Shown here: piece by piece, positions 1 to 6,716 of the stretch | How positions within the stretch are numbered: the first letter of the stretch is position 1 | Layout: the number at the start of each line of letters is the position of its first letter | NCBI GenBank assembly: GCA_947254595.1 | Contig: CAMYED010000033.1 | Location: forward strand, 1 to 13,063 | Length of the DNA stretch: 13,063 nt | Reading direction: 5' to 3' | Source of the DNA: an uncultured Gardnerella sp. | GTDB taxonomy: Bacteria; Actinomycetota; Actinomycetes; Actinomycetales; Bifidobacteriaceae | Program-made: the position numbers and the translations under genes | Notes under the pieces: model-generated | Seen by the model: only the letters and a program-made list of their open reading frames with translations | Told to the model about the DNA's origin: nothing | Database searches by the model: none

Positions 1-203
1 AATTCTGAAACATTTGCCGGAGATTTTTCCGGCAAATGTTGTCGTTTCGGCTGCGTTTGACCACAAATGCCGTGTATTTTTCCGGCAAATGTTGTCGTTT
101 CGGCTGCGTTTGACCACAAATGCCGGGAATTTTTCCGGCTTTTGTTGTCGTTTCTGCGTATTTGGGAAACATTTGCCGGGAATTTTTACGGCTTTTGTTT
201 ACC
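1..203. repeat. 53-bp tandem repeat array with hairpin at each unit junction
   Basis: The word ATTTTTCCGG or a close variant recurs at 23, 76, 129 and 182, exactly 53 bp apart. Units 23-75 and 76-128 are nearly identical, 129-181 is diverged, and the copy at 182 runs out near 203. The left end is cut by the window, so the array may be longer. Each junction has two arms around an 8-10 nt T-rich loop. Arms 9-20 and 29-40 pair perfectly over 12 bp. Arms 116-126 and 135-145 pair over 11 bp with one T-T mismatch. Junction 63-90 keeps only about 5 bp. Junction 164-203 forms two short helices around a T-T internal loop. I see no convincing gene in 1-340; frames across the array are only repeat translations. 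The remaining 204-340 carries the glmM leader, with no promoter I can assign confidently. Confidence 0.9.
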
Positions 204-340
204 AACTATGTGCGGAGAAATTTTTTATAGCGCGTTATGTAATGCTACGAGTAAGATGGCAAGCAGTGTGTGACGCGCGAGTATGCAATGTTGTCTGTTC
301 TCGCGCAAGGTAAAGTGATTTTTGCGAAAGAGGCTTTATT

Positions 341-1777
341 ATGCCAAGGATGTTTGGTACGGATGGCGTGCGCGGATTGGCAAATCGCGATTTAACAGCG
401 CAACTTGCGTTAGATTTAGGTGACGCTGCCGTACGCGTTTTAGGAGATACTCCTGCCGCGTCTAATGCAGTAGCGTCTAATGCAGCAGCGTCTAATGTTA
501 CTGAAGTCGAAACTTCAGCTCACGCTCGTCGCCGCGCGCTTATTGGCAGGGACACTCGCGTTTCGGGCGATTTTCTAGCTTCCGCGCTTGCTGCAGGAAT
601 GAGCGCCGGCGGTTTTGACGTTATTGACGCTGGTATTATTCCAACTCCTGGCGTTGCTTTCCTAACTTCCGTGCTAAATGTTGAAATGGGTGCCGTAATT
701 TCCGCATCGCATAATCCAATGCCAGATAACGGCATCAAATTCTTCGCGCGCGGTGGTTTTAAGCTTCCGGATAGTAAAGAGGATGAGATTGAGGCTGTAC
801 TTGGCCAAGATTGGGAGCGTCCAACTGGAGCTGGCGTCGGTAGAGTAAGCCACGACACTACTACCGCAACCAATCTTTATATTGATCACTTGGTTTCTGC
901 TGTTGCGCCGTTGAATAAAAATTCCACTACGCGCCCAAAGCCGCTTGCAGGTTTGCGAGTTGTTGCGGATTGCGCAAATGGTGCAACTTCGGTTGTTGCT
1001 CCGGAAGCTTTGCGTCGCGCTGGTGCGGAAGTTGTTGTTATTAACGCGTCTCCTGACGGATACAATATTAACGATCACGCTGGTTCTACGCATCCTGAGC
1101 AGTTGCAGGCAATGGTTAAGGCTTCAAAGGCTGATTTAGGCGTGGCTTTTGATGGCGATGCTGACCGTTGCTTAGCTGTTGACGAGAACGGCAATATGGT
1201 TAATGGCGATCAGATTATGGGTATTCTTGCGCGCGCTAAAAAAGCTGAAGGTAAGCTTAATCACGATACGCTTGTTGTTACGGTTATGAGCAATCTTGGC
1301 TTAAAGCTTGCGCTTAAAGATATGGGCATTGCAACAGTGCAAACAAGCGTTGGGGATCGTTACGTTCTTGAAGAAATGCTTAAACATGATTATTCGCTTG
1401 GTGGTGAGCAGTCTGGTCATGTTATTAACCGCGAATTTGCTACAACCGGTGACGGCACTCTTACTGCTTTAACTTTGTGCCGCGAAGTTGTGCGCGCTGG
1501 GAAAAAGCTTTCCGAAATGGCTGCCGACTTCCCGCAGCTTCCGCAGGCTCTTGTAAACGTGCCAAACGTGGATAAGATGGCGTCTAAAACTAACGCGGCT
1601 GTTCTTGCTGCGGTAGAAAAAGAATCTAAGCTTTTGGGAGACACTGGCCGCGTGCTTCTTCGCCCGAGCGGCACTGAGCCTCTTGTGCGCGTTATGTGCG
1701 AAGCGGCAACGCAGGCTCAGGCGGACGAGGTTTGCGCGCGTCTTGCCCAGGTTGTGGTTGACAATCTTAAGCTATAA
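341..1777 (+). CDS. glmM: Phosphoglucosamine mutase GlmM
   Basis: Converts glucosamine-6-phosphate to glucosamine-1-phosphate in the cytoplasm, the step before UDP-GlcNAc formation for peptidoglycan. The 478-residue product has all four domains of the alpha-D-phosphohexomutase family. The N-terminus has FGTDGVRG (5-12). The phosphoserine loop SASHNP (121-126) gives catalytic Ser123. The metal loop is DGDADR (271-276), the sugar-binding loop GGEQSGH (354-360), and the phosphate-binding loop RPSGTEPLVR (441-450). The start is supported by GAAAGAGG at 326-333, 7 nt upstream. The protein is about 25-30 residues longer than typical GlmM, and the excess is one low-complexity insertion at about residues 37-63, before the GRDTR motif. 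All catalytic loops are intact, so the enzyme should be active. def follows 172 bp downstream on the same strand. Confidence 0.96.
   Translation: MPRMFGTDGVRGLANRDLTAQLALDLGDAAVRVLGDTPAASNAVASNAAASNVTEVETSAHARRRALIGRDTRVSGDFLASALAAGMSAGGFDVIDAGIIPTPGVAFLTSVLNVEMGAVISASHNPMPDNGIKFFARGGFKLPDSKEDEIEAVLGQDWERPTGAGVGRVSHDTTTATNLYIDHLVSAVAPLNKNSTTRPKPLAGLRVVADCANGATSVVAPEALRRAGAEVVVINASPDGYNINDHAGSTHPEQLQAMVKASKADLGVAFDGDADRCLAVDENGNMVNGDQIMGILARAKKAEGKLNHDTLVVTVMSNLGLKLALKDMGIATVQTSVGDRYVLEEMLKHDYSLGGEQSGHVINREFATTGDGTLTALTLCREVVRAGKKLSEMAADFPQLPQALVNVPNVDKMASKTNAAVLAAVEKESKLLGDTGRVLLRPSGTEPLVRVMCEAATQAQADEVCARLAQVVVDNLKL
458..499 (+). repeat. 15-bp in-frame repeat inside glmM
   Basis: Units start at 458, 473 and 488, and the third is partial. 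They share GCGTCTAATGCAG and encode three Ala-Ser-Asn pentads at residues 40-53 of GlmM. The unit is a multiple of three, so gain or loss of copies changes the length of a loop in domain 1 without breaking the frame. Confidence 0.85.
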
Positions 1778-1949
1778 GCTTACGTATTTTTGCGTTTGCT
1801 ATTTGCTTACATTTCAGTTGGCTCTAGCAGTGCGCAAATAATTTTGGTATACTTATATCTTTAGTGCTGCTTTCAAAATTCTGCTCGCAGCATGTTTCTT
1901 GTGAATTTTCGCGTTGTTACGTGCGCTTATTACACGGTAAAGGAGTCCT

Positions 1950-2603
1950 ATGTTTACGCATCACGCAAGTGTCGATACGAAGCTCAGTCGCGCTGTTGAG
2001 CGCTTGCTTGATTCTGCTACAGAGGATGGCATTTTGCCTATTGTGCAGGCGGGCGAGCCGGTGCTGCGTCAACGTACTGTTGCGTACGACGGTCAGCTTA
2101 CGCGCGCAACTCTTACTAAACTTATTTCGCTAATGCATAGCACAATGCTTGAAGCTCCGGGCGTCGGATTGGCGGCTCCGCAAATTGGGCTTGGTCTTGC
2201 GATTGCTGTAATTGAGGATCATGTGCGAGATGACGAGGACGATCCGCGCGATATTGCCGAGCTTCCGTTCCGCGTGATTATTAATCCGCGTTATGAGCCG
2301 ATTGGCACTCAGACGCGTAGTTTTTACGAGGGTTGCTTAAGCGTTTCCGGCTATCAGGCTGTTCGTCAGCGTTGGCTTGACGTTCAGGCCACTTGGCAAG
2401 ATGAAGACGGCAAGCAGCATTCCGAGCGTTTGCACGGTTGGCCTGCGCGAATTTTCCAGCATGAAACTGATCATCTTCGCGGCGAACTTTATATTGACCG
2501 CGCGGAAATGCGTTCACTTTCCACCGACGAGAATTTGGAAGATTATTGGGCGGATGAAGCTGTTCCAGTAGCTGCCGCTCGTACGCTCGGTTTTGCAATC
2601 TGA
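1950..2603 (+). CDS. def: Peptide deformylase
   Basis: Removes the formyl group from the N-terminal methionine of new proteins at the ribosome, using a bound metal ion. The 217-residue product carries the three family motifs in order: GVGLAAPQIG (71-80), EGCLS (127-131, metal ligand Cys129) and HETDH (171-175, ligands His171 and His175, catalytic Glu172). The first 30 residues extend beyond a minimal deformylase, which is common in actinobacterial forms. The start is supported by AAAGGAG at 1939-1945, only 4 nt before ATG. A TATACT hexamer at 1848-1853 could be a -10 box for a separate promoter, but no good -35 accompanies it. A strong terminator follows at 2671-2712, so def is probably the last gene of its unit. 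Co-transcription with glmM is possible but not shown. Confidence 0.95.
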   Translation: MFTHHASVDTKLSRAVERLLDSATEDGILPIVQAGEPVLRQRTVAYDGQLTRATLTKLISLMHSTMLEAPGVGLAAPQIGLGLAIAVIEDHVRDDEDDPRDIAELPFRVIINPRYEPIGTQTRSFYEGCLSVSGYQAVRQRWLDVQATWQDEDGKQHSERLHGWPARIFQHETDHLRGELYIDRAEMRSLSTDENLEDYWADEAVPVAAARTLGFAI

Positions 2604-2670
2604 ATATTTTTATTCTTACTCTTACTACGTGCGCGCGATTCTTGTATTACTCGCGTTGTATGCGCACAAC

Positions 2671-2712
2671 AAAAAGCCGACCCGCGAAATCTTTCGTAGG
2701 GCCGGCTTTTTT
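2671..2712 (+). terminator. Bidirectional hairpin terminator after def (copy 1)
   Basis: GCCGACCC (2676-2683) pairs with GGGCCGGC (2699-2706), and an inner CGAAA/TTTCG helix extends the stem. Five A residues precede it and six T residues follow. On the + strand one pair is an A-C mismatch. On the - strand that position becomes a G-U wobble, so the stem is continuous there. A near-identical cassette lies at 6616-6650. Confidence 0.85.
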
Positions 2713-2715
2713 ATA

Positions 2716-2745
2716 TTGTGGTTATAAGTGCGTATATGTTATACT
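2716..2745 (+). promoter_or_regulatory. Possible promoter of the three-gene ABC operon
   Basis: TTGTGG (2716-2721) and TATACT (2740-2745) are separated by 18 nt. The -10 box is good and the -35 is weak. The position fits: just after the def terminator and about 50 nt before the first permease gene. The stretch is very A/T-rich with several TATA-like words, so the exact hexamers are uncertain. Confidence 0.35.
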
Positions 2746-2803
2746 GTTATACCGTATATTTACATACTATATACAGTCATTTTTCAATGAGGAAAGGTAG
2801 TCG

Positions 2804-4174
2804 ATGACGTTTATCTCTCGTGCAATACGCTACATTCTGAGGAAACGAGTAAAGACATTAATAGTTTTCATTATTGTATTTCTTATTTCAACATTACTAT
2901 TTGCGACTTCTGCTGTTTCGAGTGCCGCTAATAAAGAGGGGCAAAAAGTTGAGGCGCAAGCGGAATCTAGTTTCGTACTTGCGAATAATCCGCAAGTAAA
3001 TCCTGGAACTCCTAGAGGAGCTGGAACTGTAAAGCCTAAAGATGTGCAAGCAATCGCAAAGTTGCAGGGAGTTGCTTCGTACGTAGTTCGTCAAAATGTA
3101 ACAGCAGATTTGGTTAATGCTAAAGCTGCGAGAATCCCAGGCGTTCAGGATTACGATCAAAAGCGCGAGCAGCAGTTTGGTAATGCCGTTAATATTGAAG
3201 GAACTAATAATTCTACCGCTCTTAATGCGTTTAGAACAAAAGCAATAAACGTATCTAAAGGTAAGCATTTGCTCTCTAGTAATGTTCACGCATCGCTTAT
3301 TCATGAAGATCTCGCTAAAGCCAATGGATTACATGTAGGAGATGCTCTTACGCTTCGCGCTAACCCTTACGATGCTGACAATATTAACCAATCAACCGCA
3401 ACTGTAAAAACTCGTATTGTTGGAATTTATTCGGGAGCAAATAAGCGCCAAGTTGCAACTAGGGCGGAACTTACTGCCAATACTGTGTATACGGATTTGC
3501 AGACTACGCGCGAATTGTATAAGTATGAGCCAGGAAAAGAAATATATCAGGATGCAAGTTTTAGCGTAAAGCGCGGCGAGAATGCGGATAATATTATTGC
3601 GCAAGCTGCTAAGTTGCCTATTGATTTGCAAAATTATCAGCTAACTCGCGACGATCAGTTCGTTTCTGGCTTATTGAGAATCGCTAAAGGTGTTCATTCA
3701 ATGATGACTATTACGACGATTGCTGTAATATCTTTCGCTATTGTTGCGCTTGGATTGGTGCTTTTATTGTGGATGAATGAGCGCCGTCATGAGATTGGCG
3801 TATTTACGGCGATTGGTAATAGCAAGCTGTCTATAGTTTGTCAGTACGTTAGTGAGGTTCTACTTATTGCAATACCTTCGTTAGTTGTTGGATACTTTTT
3901 TGCAAAGATCATAGCTCCGTGGATGAGTAATGCTGCGCTTGGATCCGTAAAATCTGCTGCTGCTAATGATTTGAGCACTATGGGCCAGGCCGGTGGGAAT
4001 CTTGAATCTACTTTGGCAACTAGGACTTTGGATAAACTTATTGTGCAAGTAGACTTATCGTGCTTTGTTGGTGTTTCTGCAATAGTGTGTGCGGCGGTTC
4101 TTGTTGCTGTAGTGCTGTCTTATTTGCCGATGATGCTCAAATCTCCTCGCGAATTGCTTGGATTGCAGAAGTAA
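2804..4174 (+). CDS. MacB/FtsX-type ABC transporter permease (first subunit)
   Basis: Membrane subunit of an ABC exporter. The 456-residue product has the MacB layout: one N-terminal helix (about 17-38), a large extracytoplasmic domain (about 40-295), then three C-terminal helices (about 303-324, 347-374, 418-441) forming the FtsX domain. The cytoplasmic loop after helix 2 has NERRHEIGVFTAIG (325-338), the usual FtsX-family coupling segment. The start follows AGGAAAGG (2790-2797) by 6 nt. It is the first gene of a permease-permease-ATPase set, and the next permease has the same layout but a different sequence, suggesting a heterodimer. The substrate cannot be read from sequence; relatives export peptides or lipoproteins or act in mechanotransmission. 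The gene is A/T-rich and uses ATA and AGA codons more freely than glmM or def. Confidence 0.88.
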   Translation: MTFISRAIRYILRKRVKTLIVFIIVFLISTLLFATSAVSSAANKEGQKVEAQAESSFVLANNPQVNPGTPRGAGTVKPKDVQAIAKLQGVASYVVRQNVTADLVNAKAARIPGVQDYDQKREQQFGNAVNIEGTNNSTALNAFRTKAINVSKGKHLLSSNVHASLIHEDLAKANGLHVGDALTLRANPYDADNINQSTATVKTRIVGIYSGANKRQVATRAELTANTVYTDLQTTRELYKYEPGKEIYQDASFSVKRGENADNIIAQAAKLPIDLQNYQLTRDDQFVSGLLRIAKGVHSMMTITTIAVISFAIVALGLVLLLWMNERRHEIGVFTAIGNSKLSIVCQYVSEVLLIAIPSLVVGYFFAKIIAPWMSNAALGSVKSAAANDLSTMGQAGGNLESTLATRTLDKLIVQVDLSCFVGVSAIVCAAVLVAVVLSYLPMMLKSPRELLGLQK

Positions 4175-4178
4175 AACA

Positions 4179-4231
4179 TTGCGTATTGCGTATTGCGTAC
4201 CAAGTTTTTCGCAAGTTTTTCGCAAGTTTTA
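4179..4231. repeat. Two short tandem repeats between the permease genes
   Basis: TTGCGTA is repeated three times at 4179-4199 with no gaps. It is followed at once by CAAGTTTTTCG at 4201-4211 and 4212-4222 and a partial third copy at 4223-4231. Together they fill most of the 89-bp gap between the two permease genes, ending about 24 nt before the ribosome binding site of the second. Confidence 0.88.
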
Positions 4232-4263
4232 GCAAAGTTTATAAAAGTTTCTTTGGAGTAATT

Positions 4264-5622
4264 ATGAGAGTTGATGTAATTTCTTTATGTACTAGAGCTT
4301 GGCTTGCAATATTTCGCAAGCCTCGACGTAACGCAATAATTGTGCTAATTATGACTCTTGTTTTAAGCGCGCTTGTTTCGCAAGCTGGTACTAGCGCTGC
4401 GGTTACGGGAGTAAGTAATCGGCTTCAGTCTAGTGTTGGCTTAGGTTTTAGTGTGCGTGCGAAAACGCGTGGTGAAACTCTTCCAGAGCGAATTAATGCA
4501 AATTCTAATTCCGATACTAATTCCGAGTCTAATTCTGATACTAATTCCGAGGCTAAAGTACCTAATTCCCCAATTCCTCAGGATTTGGGCGCGAATGAAG
4601 GAATTGACTCTAGTCAAATTCGTAAATTTGCTGCGATTTCGGGCGTAAAAACTGTAGTGGAAGAGCGCGATGTTTTAGCTACGCCTGTTGGGAAGCAACT
4701 TGTGCTTCCTGCGCAGGGTCCTAGACTAGACGATGATGTTTTGGCTCATGCTGCTGGAATTACTGGCACAACAGATTCTCGATTATCTCAAGGTTTTCAA
4801 GAAGGATTGTACCGTTTAGAGCAGGGTGAGCATATTACTAATCGTTCTGCTGGTAGCGCAATAGTGCATCGTGATTTTGCTAAGAGGAATAATCTTAAGA
4901 TTGGCTCTACTATAATTCTTAAACAGGGATTTAATGTAGAAGTTCGCGTTGTTGGCATTTTTGCTGGCAAATTGCAAACTAAGGGAGCACTTCCTTCGGA
5001 CGCTTCAGAAAATCGCATATTTACTGACTTAAGTTCGGCGTTGTCTCTAGCTGGTTCTTCTAAGCGAAGTGTTTTGCGGTGCACTGTTGAGCGTTCTGAT
5101 TTATTAGCTAATGCAATACGTAATGCTAAAAGTATTGCAGGAAAGTGGGCAGATGTAGAGCAGAATGCTTCGCAATTGTCTAGCGTAATAAACTCAGTTA
5201 ATTCTGTGCAACAACTTGTGCAAATGATTTTCGTTGCGCTAAGTTTTGTTGGGATTTTAGTGCTTGGGCTTGTACTAGTGTTCTGGGTTCGCTCGCGCAT
5301 GCACGAGATTGGCGTACTTATGTCTATTGGATTGTCGAAAGCTGTAATAGTTGGCCAGTTGCTTGTTGAAATAGTGATACTCAATATTGTGTCATTCGTT
5401 ATTTCGCTGGGCTTGGGTGCTGCTTTTTCTGGCGTTATTGGTTCCGCGATTTTGCATAGTGCAAATTCGTCATTTATGGCGGATGGTGTTCCGGTATTGC
5501 CGTTGACTCAAACATTTACTGCTTTTGTTATGGGTTTGCTTATTTCTGCAGTTGCGTTGATTGTTGCGGTGCTGCCAATCTTAATAAAGAAGCCTCGGCA
5601 AATACTAAGCGCTATGAGTTAG
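4264..5622 (+). CDS. MacB/FtsX-type ABC transporter permease (second subunit)
   Basis: Second membrane subunit of the same exporter, 452 residues. It has an N-terminal helix (about 22-44), an extracytoplasmic domain (about 45-318), and an FtsX domain with helices near 320-342, 363-395 and 418-441. The coupling loop carries RSRMHEIGVLMSIG (343-356), matching the loop in the first permease. The frame stays open upstream to 4060, but I chose ATG at 4264. It has GGAG at 4255-4258, it gives an N-terminus like other family members, and the upstream extension would overlap the first permease gene. An Asn/Ser/Asp/Thr/Glu-rich repeat (residues 80-97) interrupts the extracytoplasmic domain. The stop codon lies inside the first copy of a 19-bp duplication. 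Confidence 0.88.
   Translation: MRVDVISLCTRAWLAIFRKPRRNAIIVLIMTLVLSALVSQAGTSAAVTGVSNRLQSSVGLGFSVRAKTRGETLPERINANSNSDTNSESNSDTNSEAKVPNSPIPQDLGANEGIDSSQIRKFAAISGVKTVVEERDVLATPVGKQLVLPAQGPRLDDDVLAHAAGITGTTDSRLSQGFQEGLYRLEQGEHITNRSAGSAIVHRDFAKRNNLKIGSTIILKQGFNVEVRVVGIFAGKLQTKGALPSDASENRIFTDLSSALSLAGSSKRSVLRCTVERSDLLANAIRNAKSIAGKWADVEQNASQLSSVINSVNSVQQLVQMIFVALSFVGILVLGLVLVFWVRSRMHEIGVLMSIGLSKAVIVGQLLVEIVILNIVSFVISLGLGAAFSGVIGSAILHSANSSFMADGVPVLPLTQTFTAFVMGLLISAVALIVAVLPILIKKPRQILSAMS
4507..4554 (+). repeat. 12-bp in-frame repeat inside the second permease gene
   Basis: Four 12-bp units beginning AATTCC or AATTCT start at 4507, 4519, 4531 and 4543. The first and third encode Asn-Ser-Asp-Thr and the others Asn-Ser-Glu-Ser or Asn-Ser-Glu-Ala, so a 24-bp unit duplicated once is an equal reading. 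The encoded segment is hydrophilic and sits on the outer face of the membrane, where length changes should be tolerated. Confidence 0.88.
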
Positions 5623-5645
5623 CGGAAGCGCTATGAGTTAGCAGA
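5608..5645. repeat. 19-bp tandem duplication spanning the permease stop codon
   Basis: AGCGCTATGAGTTAGCGGA at 5608-5626 is followed directly by a copy with one changed base at 5627-5645. The TAG stop of the permease (5620-5622) is within the first copy. The second copy is untranslated. Confidence 0.9.
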
Positions 5646-5690
5646 AATGTAGTTGCGTATGCACATTCTTTGCTGCAATCGTAATAATGC

Positions 5691-5726
5691 AAATAAAACA
5701 AATCGTATAAATAAAACAAATCGTAT
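5691..5726. repeat. 18-bp tandem duplication before the ATPase gene
   Basis: AAATAAAACAAATCGTAT occurs twice without a gap (5691-5708 and 5709-5726), and a further CGTATAAA follows at 5731. It lies in the 140-bp gap ahead of the ATPase gene. The copies are identical, so the duplication is probably recent. I see no terminator here, so the ATPase is probably read with the permeases. Confidence 0.9.
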
Positions 5727-5762
5727 AAAACGTATAAATCATGTAAAAATAAGGAGCTTATT

Positions 5763-6404
5763 ATGTCGTCTTTATTGCAATTAAAAAATGTGAAGTACAC
5801 TTACGGACCTGCAAATATTGCGGTACTAAATGACGTGAATGCAGAGTTCGAAACTGGCAAAATGTACAGTATTATGGGAGCTTCCGGAGCTGGAAAGTCC
5901 ACTATGCTTTCGCTTTTAGCTGGATTAGATACTCCGTATAGTGGTGAAGTGCTTTTTAACGGTGAAAATATTGCAAAAACAGGATATTGTGAGCATCGCA
6001 AAAAGCATATCTCGCTTGTTTTTCAGAATTTTAATCTTATTGACTATTTGACACCATTAGAAAATTTGCGGTTAGTAAATTCGCGTGCGGATGCTCAAGT
6101 GCTAGTAGATCTTGGGTTGACGAAGGAAGAAGTAAATCGCAATGTTACGCAACTTTCCGGCGGTCAGCAGCAGCGTGTTGCAATTGGGCGAGCTTTAGTA
6201 TCTTCTGCGCCGGTAATTTTGGCGGATGAGCCTACGGGCAGCCTTGACCCTGCTACGACTAAGGAAGTTATTGCAATATTGAAGAAGGCTTCTCGCGAAC
6301 ATGGCAAATGTGTGATTGTTGTTACGCACGATTCGAAAGTTGCGTCTCAAGCCGACGTAAAGTACGTGCTAAAAAATAAGCAGCTAACGCGAAAATCTGC
6401 TTGA
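5763..6404 (+). CDS. ABC transporter ATP-binding protein (MacB/LolD type)
   Basis: Cytoplasmic ATPase that should power the two FtsX permeases encoded upstream. The 213-residue product is a single, complete nucleotide-binding domain. It has Walker A GASGAGKST (39-47), Q-loop Gln88, signature LSGGQQQR (131-138), Walker B VILADEPTGSLD (151-162) and switch His189. DEPTGSLD is characteristic of the MacB/LolD/FtsE ATPase branch, which fits the FtsX partners. AAGGAG at 5751-5756 supports the start. In many such operons the ATPase comes first; here it is last. No sensor kinase or response regulator gene is adjacent, which argues against a Bce-type antibiotic resistance module. The substrate is unknown. 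Confidence 0.95.
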   Translation: MSSLLQLKNVKYTYGPANIAVLNDVNAEFETGKMYSIMGASGAGKSTMLSLLAGLDTPYSGEVLFNGENIAKTGYCEHRKKHISLVFQNFNLIDYLTPLENLRLVNSRADAQVLVDLGLTKEEVNRNVTQLSGGQQQRVAIGRALVSSAPVILADEPTGSLDPATTKEVIAILKKASREHGKCVIVVTHDSKVASQADVKYVLKNKQLTRKSA

Positions 6405-6422
6405 GTGCCAAAACCTGCGTTA

Positions 6423-6594
6423 TGGGACATTGGTGCAGATTGCGTGCTGCGCCAGTGTCCCAAAACAGGCAAAATGAGACATTCGTGCAGATTGCGTGCT
6501 GCGCCAGTGTCCCAAAACAGGCAAAATGGGACATTCGTGCAGATGGTGTTCTGCGTTACGGTCTGAAGATTGGTGTTATGGGACATTACCGCAG
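6423..6594. repeat. 52-bp tandem repeat array with alternating hairpin arms
   Basis: The units begin with (T)GGGACATT-type words at 6423, 6475, 6527 and 6579, exactly 52 bp apart. Copies 1 and 2 are nearly identical, the right half of copy 3 is diverged, and copy 4 is only a left arm. In copy 1, arms 6423-6438 and 6447-6462 pair over all 16 positions (two G-T wobbles) around an 8-nt loop. Copy 2 pairs at 14 of 16. The right arm of one copy can also pair with the left arm of the next: TGTCCCA at 6508-6514 with TGGGACA at 6527-6533. The 312-bp gap 6405-6716 lies between convergent genes and holds only this array and the terminator at 6616-6650. The small frames across it are repeat translations, not genes. 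Confidence 0.9.
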
Positions 6595-6615
6595 TACGCA
6601 AATTGCGTTATTAAC

Positions 6616-6650
6616 AAAAAGCCGACCCACGAAATCGTAGGGCCGGCTTA
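6616..6650 (-). terminator. glnA terminator, bidirectional (copy 2 of the cassette)
   Basis: GCCGACCC (6621-6628) pairs with GGGCCGGC (6640-6647). Read on the - strand, the stem is continuous through one G-U wobble and ends in five T residues, so it should stop glnA transcripts arriving from 6717. On the + strand it has one A-C mismatch and a very short T run, so it is weaker for the ABC operon. It shares stem arms, loop words and flanking A run with the cassette at 2671-2712. Confidence 0.82.
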
Positions 6651-6716
6651 TTTGCGTTAGTAGCGTTAGCTTATCTCAACTTAGCTTAGCTTATTCCAAC
6701 TTAGCTAAACCACAAA

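Noticed and set aside
1..203. CRISPR array reading of the repeats upstream of glmM
   Set aside because: The whole 53-bp period repeats, including the would-be spacers, and no cas gene is present. It is a plain tandem array.
14..313. Small + strand reading frames across the first array
   Set aside because: They encode repeat-derived low-complexity peptides without ribosome binding sites or family features.
1768..1782. Hairpin at the glmM stop codon as a terminator
   Set aside because: TAAGCT and AGCTTA pair around a 3-nt loop, but the stem is only 6 bp, A/T-rich and followed by an interrupted T run, so it is weak.
1864..2133. + strand frame overlapping the def start
   Set aside because: It is out of frame with def, has no ribosome binding site, and ends inside a clearly conserved gene.
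4060..4263. Upstream extension of the second permease to ATG 4060
   Set aside because: It would overlap the first permease by over 100 bp, lacks a ribosome binding site and adds a Cys-rich stretch translated partly from the spacer repeats. ATG 4264 is better supported.
6423..6594. CRISPR array or small protein genes across the 52-bp repeats
   Set aside because: Spacers are not unique. The open frames on both strands translate the repeat, and because 52 is not a multiple of three the frame shifts at every copy, so no consistent repeat protein results.
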